This document shows, one piece after another, positions 60,001-64,000 of a stretch of 64,000 nt of DNA. A model generated the notes under the pieces. It had not been told where the DNA came from and did no database searches. It worked only from the letters and a program-made list of their open reading frames with translations. Position 1 is the first letter of the stretch. Every line of letters begins with the position of its first letter. A program made the translations under genes and the position numbers. The stretch spans positions 1,437,407 through 1,501,406 of the forward strand of contig NW_002060953.1 of NCBI RefSeq assembly GCF_000150275.1, written 5' to 3'. The DNA is from Trichoplax adhaerens (lineage: Eukaryota; Placozoa; Uniplacotomia; Trichoplacea; Trichoplacidae).

Positions 60001-62433
60001 GACGAAAATTAACATTCCTAATAATGTAGTAGAGCATTAGTATTCAATATTCTTCATTCCACCATCAAAGTGAATTATTCTAAATTTTGTCTTGGCACGG
60101 CGACTACAATAACTCATTTTGATATGATTTGAAAAAAGTATTGAAATATCGTTAGGTTTTTAATATTTAATGCCTTTAATTATAAATCTAATCCTATTTT
60201 CATTTTATCTTTTTCATTATGCTTCATATTTAAAACAATTCATACCTTGGGTATTTGAAATTATATAGAAGAAATCATTTCGTCCAAAATCGGTATGTCC
60301 TCAATATAGCTATTAGAATTAGTATAAAAATGGAAGACTGCGCACCTGAAACCTATTTTTATAATGATTGTATCTAATATATTCTTAATAAATTTCTTAA
60401 AAATAAAACAGTAACTTGATAGCTTTCAGTTGAATAACAAAACTAGCATTAATCGTAAAGAAGAAATTGATCGACGGATGGAAGTACCGGTATCAACAAC
60501 TGCCAACAAATTCCGTTCGCCTCAATTAATGTTAGCCTTGTAGTGATTAAATGTAAAACTGGAACGACTTTTATGACCATAATCTAGACTGAAAGCCAGT
60601 AATATGTTACCATGTTGACATTATCATTGTATCTTGTTCCGTTGAAACTAGTAACTTAGATAGTTTGTGCGTAGATCGATTAGTTGTACGAATTTTTGAA
60701 GTCTACTTCAGCATTTACTGTTAAAAATAATGGTCAGCTTTACTTTTAAAGCATACAGTATTGTTGTGCGTGGTGAATATAGACTTTAATGGATTAATAA
60801 AATCGATCAAAAAAGTACTACTATTGCAAGAAATAAACTGATTGCGTTATATTACTCAGTACTATCAGTTGGCTGAATACTACTTGAAAAGCTTTATATA
60901 TTTCACATTCCATACGAAATATTAGTAGCGCTAAATAATAAGCTGCCTTATTCATTTTAGTGCTAAACCTTGGATTAAGACCAAAATCTTCTTTGCGTAA
61001 TTTTGCATATTTTAAGGTTTTGATTAATATTAATAGAACAACCGCAGTCGTATAATAATATTTCCTGTAAAATCTATACGATCATTCTCTTTGCATTTGC
61101 TATTTATCGATGAATTTCATTAAAAAGTATTCAAAATTCTATCATTCCACACTGAATTTTTAAGCACACATTTATCGTAACTCCCCTAGCTGTTACGATA
61201 GCAAGCTTACTAACAGCTGATAGCAAGTTATAAACCTCGGACCTGACTGTGTCATATATGTAAATTATATAATCATTGCATCGCCGGTGTGTAGCTTTGC
61301 CTAGTTATGATATCAAATATAAACTATTGCGAGATAATATACTGCAGATTGAAAAGCATGCTAAGCTTGAACATTTAAACTATATATGGTCGTAGTATGA
61401 GCGTTTCAAAAGTACCCATTGCGATGGACTACTTTAAGCAGGTCTTCTTTTGGTTTTCCATGATACCTGTATACTATATGGTATACAGCAGAAGCAGGCT
61501 GTGACTAGTCACTCTTTTTGACAGACAGACAATTAGGCTCTAACTTTATCTCGTATACATATTTTGCCAAACCCTTCATAATGACAGTACTTCAGTATGG
61601 ATAGTCGATTCTGAATCGAGCGATTTTTCTACATTAACAGTTGGTAATGTTACGTTAAATCTTATTATCTGTTACCAAGTTTAGCTTGATTACAGCTATA
61701 TAAAATGTATTTGAATTAGCACGAGTGATTTAGAAAACAAATATGGAAGAAGATCTGTACTATGTTCCGTAACTATTTTCGACTTTTACGGTCTTATCTG
61801 GTTAGCAAAGTCCGTTAATCGATAATACTGTATAGCTCAGCAGGATTTACCGTTAATCGCATTAAACTAAATTATACATAATTGTCGATTAAAGCAGTTC
61901 CCGAATAATTATAAATGATATAGTCATGTTTTTATTTCATTTTGAGCCGTTTCAGCGGCATCTTTGGATATATCGTAGAAAAATTATTGGGTCTAGTGTA
62001 TAATTTAGCGAAGTAAAAAACGACTTCACATAGGAGAAATCATGTTGCTTTATTAATTATTAAATTATACAGGATTACCGATTAATTCAACTACTTTAAA
62101 TTCGTATAAATGTCAATCAGTGTTTTCTTTTACATATCGAATAGACAGCCGCGACATGCCGATTATGAACTCTATCTGAGTGTTCAAATTATTAGACAAT
62201 GCTGTCAATTAATATGCCTAAAATGGAGCGTTTGGTATACATCAATTCTAAGGAGGTTCTTTTCAAAATTGCGAGGCCTTCCACGGCTCTTGGTGTGGAG
62301 CTAGTCAGCTGACCTTGTTTACTGGATTGCATAAGAATGTACTGCACATGCTCGGTAACAGGCCAACTGGATTGCTTGGAAACGTGAGAGAAACCAACCT
62401 GAACTCGTAGTCAAATTGGAGAACTTGGATATC
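57058..62433. other. Largest gene-free stretch, 5.4 kb
   Basis: AT-rich DNA between divergent SLC49 (-) and FBXO36 (+) genes. A slightly GC-richer part lies at 57.8-58.3 kb. I see no exon with family resemblance. Just before FBXO36, a frame from 62362 to 62433 in phase with the gene (ANWIAWKRERNQPELVVKLE) follows an acceptor-like CGGTAACAG, and an overlapping frame (62349-62409) also reads like protein. These may be 5' UTR or an extended first exon. Confidence 0.45.
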
Positions 62434-63030
62434 ATGGCCAATGTAACAACCGCAAATCGGAAGCCTCTTATGGATAAAACAGGACAAGCTCCTGCTCCAA
62501 GTAAAGATTATCATCAGTTATTGGTCACACATGAAGAAATTATCTGGCGATGGTGGAAAATTTCTATGCGAAATAATGCCATTGTTTTTCCAGGGGAAAC
62601 TAAGATTCCATCGGAAGATTTCGATTACGATGATCGATTGCAGACTGAAATTTTGCGTATTTTTGGTAAGGAAACATTGGAAGAAGTAAGACGATTATCC
62701 ATGTGTAAAGGCGATTGCTTAGCTAGTCTACCACTTACAGTATTGATGCAAATTATTGCTAGCTTGCCGCTGGAAGATATACTGATGTTATCCCAAGTCA
62801 ATCATTACTTACGATATGTTACTTCGCTGGACTCGCTGTGGAAGGAAGTCTACATTAATTTATGTGGTGCACCAAATGAAGAAATACGCTCCTATGCTAA
62901 TGAAAATGGCTGGAAGAAGACCCTATTTACAGATAAATTGAAATTAAGAGTTCAATTAGCACGAAGGAGGAAAGACATGGAATCACCCAAAGCGAATACG
63001 TTCATAACGTCTTCTGATTATATAAAGTAG
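62434..63030 (+). CDS. FBXO36: F-box only protein 36 homologue, 198 aa
   Basis: Single coding exon from ATG 62434 to TAG. The N-terminal signature GQAPAPSKDYHQLLVT with IIWRWWKISMR matches vertebrate FBXO36 (about 188 residues) closely. The F-box spans about residues 97-140 (LASLPLTVLMQIIASLPLED, then VNHYLRYVTSLDSLWK). The C-terminal block with NGWKKTLFTDKLKLRVQLARRRK also matches the family. F-box proteins dock substrates on SKP1-CUL1 ubiquitin ligases; no FBXO36 substrate is evident from the sequence. The frame is open upstream for 24 codons without another ATG, back to an acceptor-like site, so an upstream exon could extend the N-terminus. The length without it already equals the family norm. 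Confidence 0.92.
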   Translation: MANVTTANRKPLMDKTGQAPAPSKDYHQLLVTHEEIIWRWWKISMRNNAIVFPGETKIPSEDFDYDDRLQTEILRIFGKETLEEVRRLSMCKGDCLASLPLTVLMQIIASLPLEDILMLSQVNHYLRYVTSLDSLWKEVYINLCGAPNEEIRSYANENGWKKTLFTDKLKLRVQLARRRKDMESPKANTFITSSDYIK

Positions 63031-64000
63031 TAAACTGTCAAACAACGTCATTAGCACGATTAGATACGATACCACCAGTGCGAATGCAATTTAATCCTTG
63101 TACTTAAAGTATCTTACAGCGATAGCTTGAATTGTGAGTATGACATAATTCAATAACTAAAACATCAAAAATAATCAGATACTCCGTTATCGCTAATTTA
63201 CTTTGCCAAAAAATTATGAAAGTCAAACCGAAAAAAATTTGAACTGCCAATTTGTTAATGCTTAACGCCAACGATAGTCAGTAAATTGGTACCATTACTA
63301 TATGACTAGTAGTTAAAGGAATTGTACTTAATTTACATTCTTGTAGATATTGACTAATATATTCTGCGGCTAAAGCAACTGTTAACCTGTTAGCGGATAG
63401 CTTAGATCATTATTTCTGTATCGCACTGTTCATAATACTTTATATCTTCATAACTATATTTAAGCATTGTAGTTAATTATTTTTAATTGAAAATGAAGAC
63501 CAAATAACAAATATTATTCTTAAATGATATGAATATACAATTAATTCACGATGCATAATTTTATAATGATTTCGAATGCCTATTTATTACAGTGGATATT
63601 TTAACCTATAAAATTTTCATTTGTTGCGTATTAAATATGATGGAATAAACGTTCAGCTTTATAATGCATTGGTGTAGTAATTCCCTTCCATCTTTTGGTT
63701 TACCAAACTTGAACTGTACGCTACGATATACGCTTAAGACTTCTAAACGGTACTGAAATTTACGAACTCAGTATAGAGCTCGCTTTTTTAGGCAAGCCCG
63801 GTTTCTAGATACCTTACCCGACAGTTAGATTTCTAAACGTCAATGGGATTACCATTAATTTATTGGCTAAATCTTTGCATTAGGTCATTATAGTCATTAT
63901 ATAGCTTCTCACTAAATGTACCACGAATGATAGATTGGAAGTAAAATTTACGTCCATATGGTCCTATATGGATAATTCACCATGTTTAAATGCAGTATTG
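63031..64000. other. Downstream intergenic, no gene seen
   Basis: AT-rich sequence to the window edge with no supported coding exon or repeat. Confidence 0.5.

Noticed and set aside
62349-62409. Short frame before FBXO36 that reads like protein
   Set aside because: It ends at a stop 25 bases before the FBXO36 ATG and is out of frame with it. It is at most an upstream ORF.

Overview
This is AT-rich nuclear DNA from an intron-dense eukaryote, with one assembly gap at 615-761. Most coding genes are cut into many short exons with GT-AG introns. The gene set points to an animal: a ZBBX-like protein, an organic anion transporter with a Kazal-like loop, a WDFY1/2-type protein, FBXO36, an SLC49-family transporter and a beta-class carbonic anhydrase, which vertebrates lack. 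Small introns, compact genes and AT content suggest an early-branching animal such as a placozoan. I infer this and cannot confirm it.

Layout. At 2.06-5.42 kb (+) lies a ZBBX homologue that appears to lack its B-box. At 8.1-15.5 kb is a cluster of small membrane proteins: a 56-residue signal-peptide plus single-pass protein (-), two related two-pass proteins with paired cysteines (+), and a possible frameshifted third relative. GTAC-rich palindromic repeats separate them. At 17.0-20.8 kb (-) is a six-exon SLCO/OATP transporter of 704 residues. At 25.3-26.5 kb (+) is an intronless protein of five tandem ubiquitin-like domains ending in a CaaX box. At 31.4-34.8 kb (+) is a 13-exon protein with three LIM/DA1-like zinc modules. 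At 36.5-37.6 kb (+) is an intronless zinc alcohol dehydrogenase of prokaryotic type. At 39.5-44.2 kb (-) is an 11-exon WDFY gene of 401 residues. At 45.4-46.0 kb (-) are orphan exons of an unrecognised gene. At 46.5-48.3 kb (-) is the beta carbonic anhydrase. At 50.6-51.9 kb (+) is an RGG-rich protein resembling mRNA-export adaptors. At 52.9-57.1 kb (-) is a 13-exon SLC49 transporter of 528 residues. At 62.4-63.0 kb (+) is FBXO36.

The genes form no operon or shared pathway. The gene models were built by hand: splice sites were chosen so that phases agree and the product matches the family length. Totals agree for SLCO, the LIM protein, WDFY, carbonic anhydrase and SLC49. Family names rest on my memory of the families, not on a search. 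The most unusual items are the penta-ubiquitin-like CaaX protein, the local two-pass membrane family, the B-box-less ZBBX, and a recurring splice acceptor a few bases before start codons. No CRISPR array, rRNA, tRNA or intact transposon was recognised.
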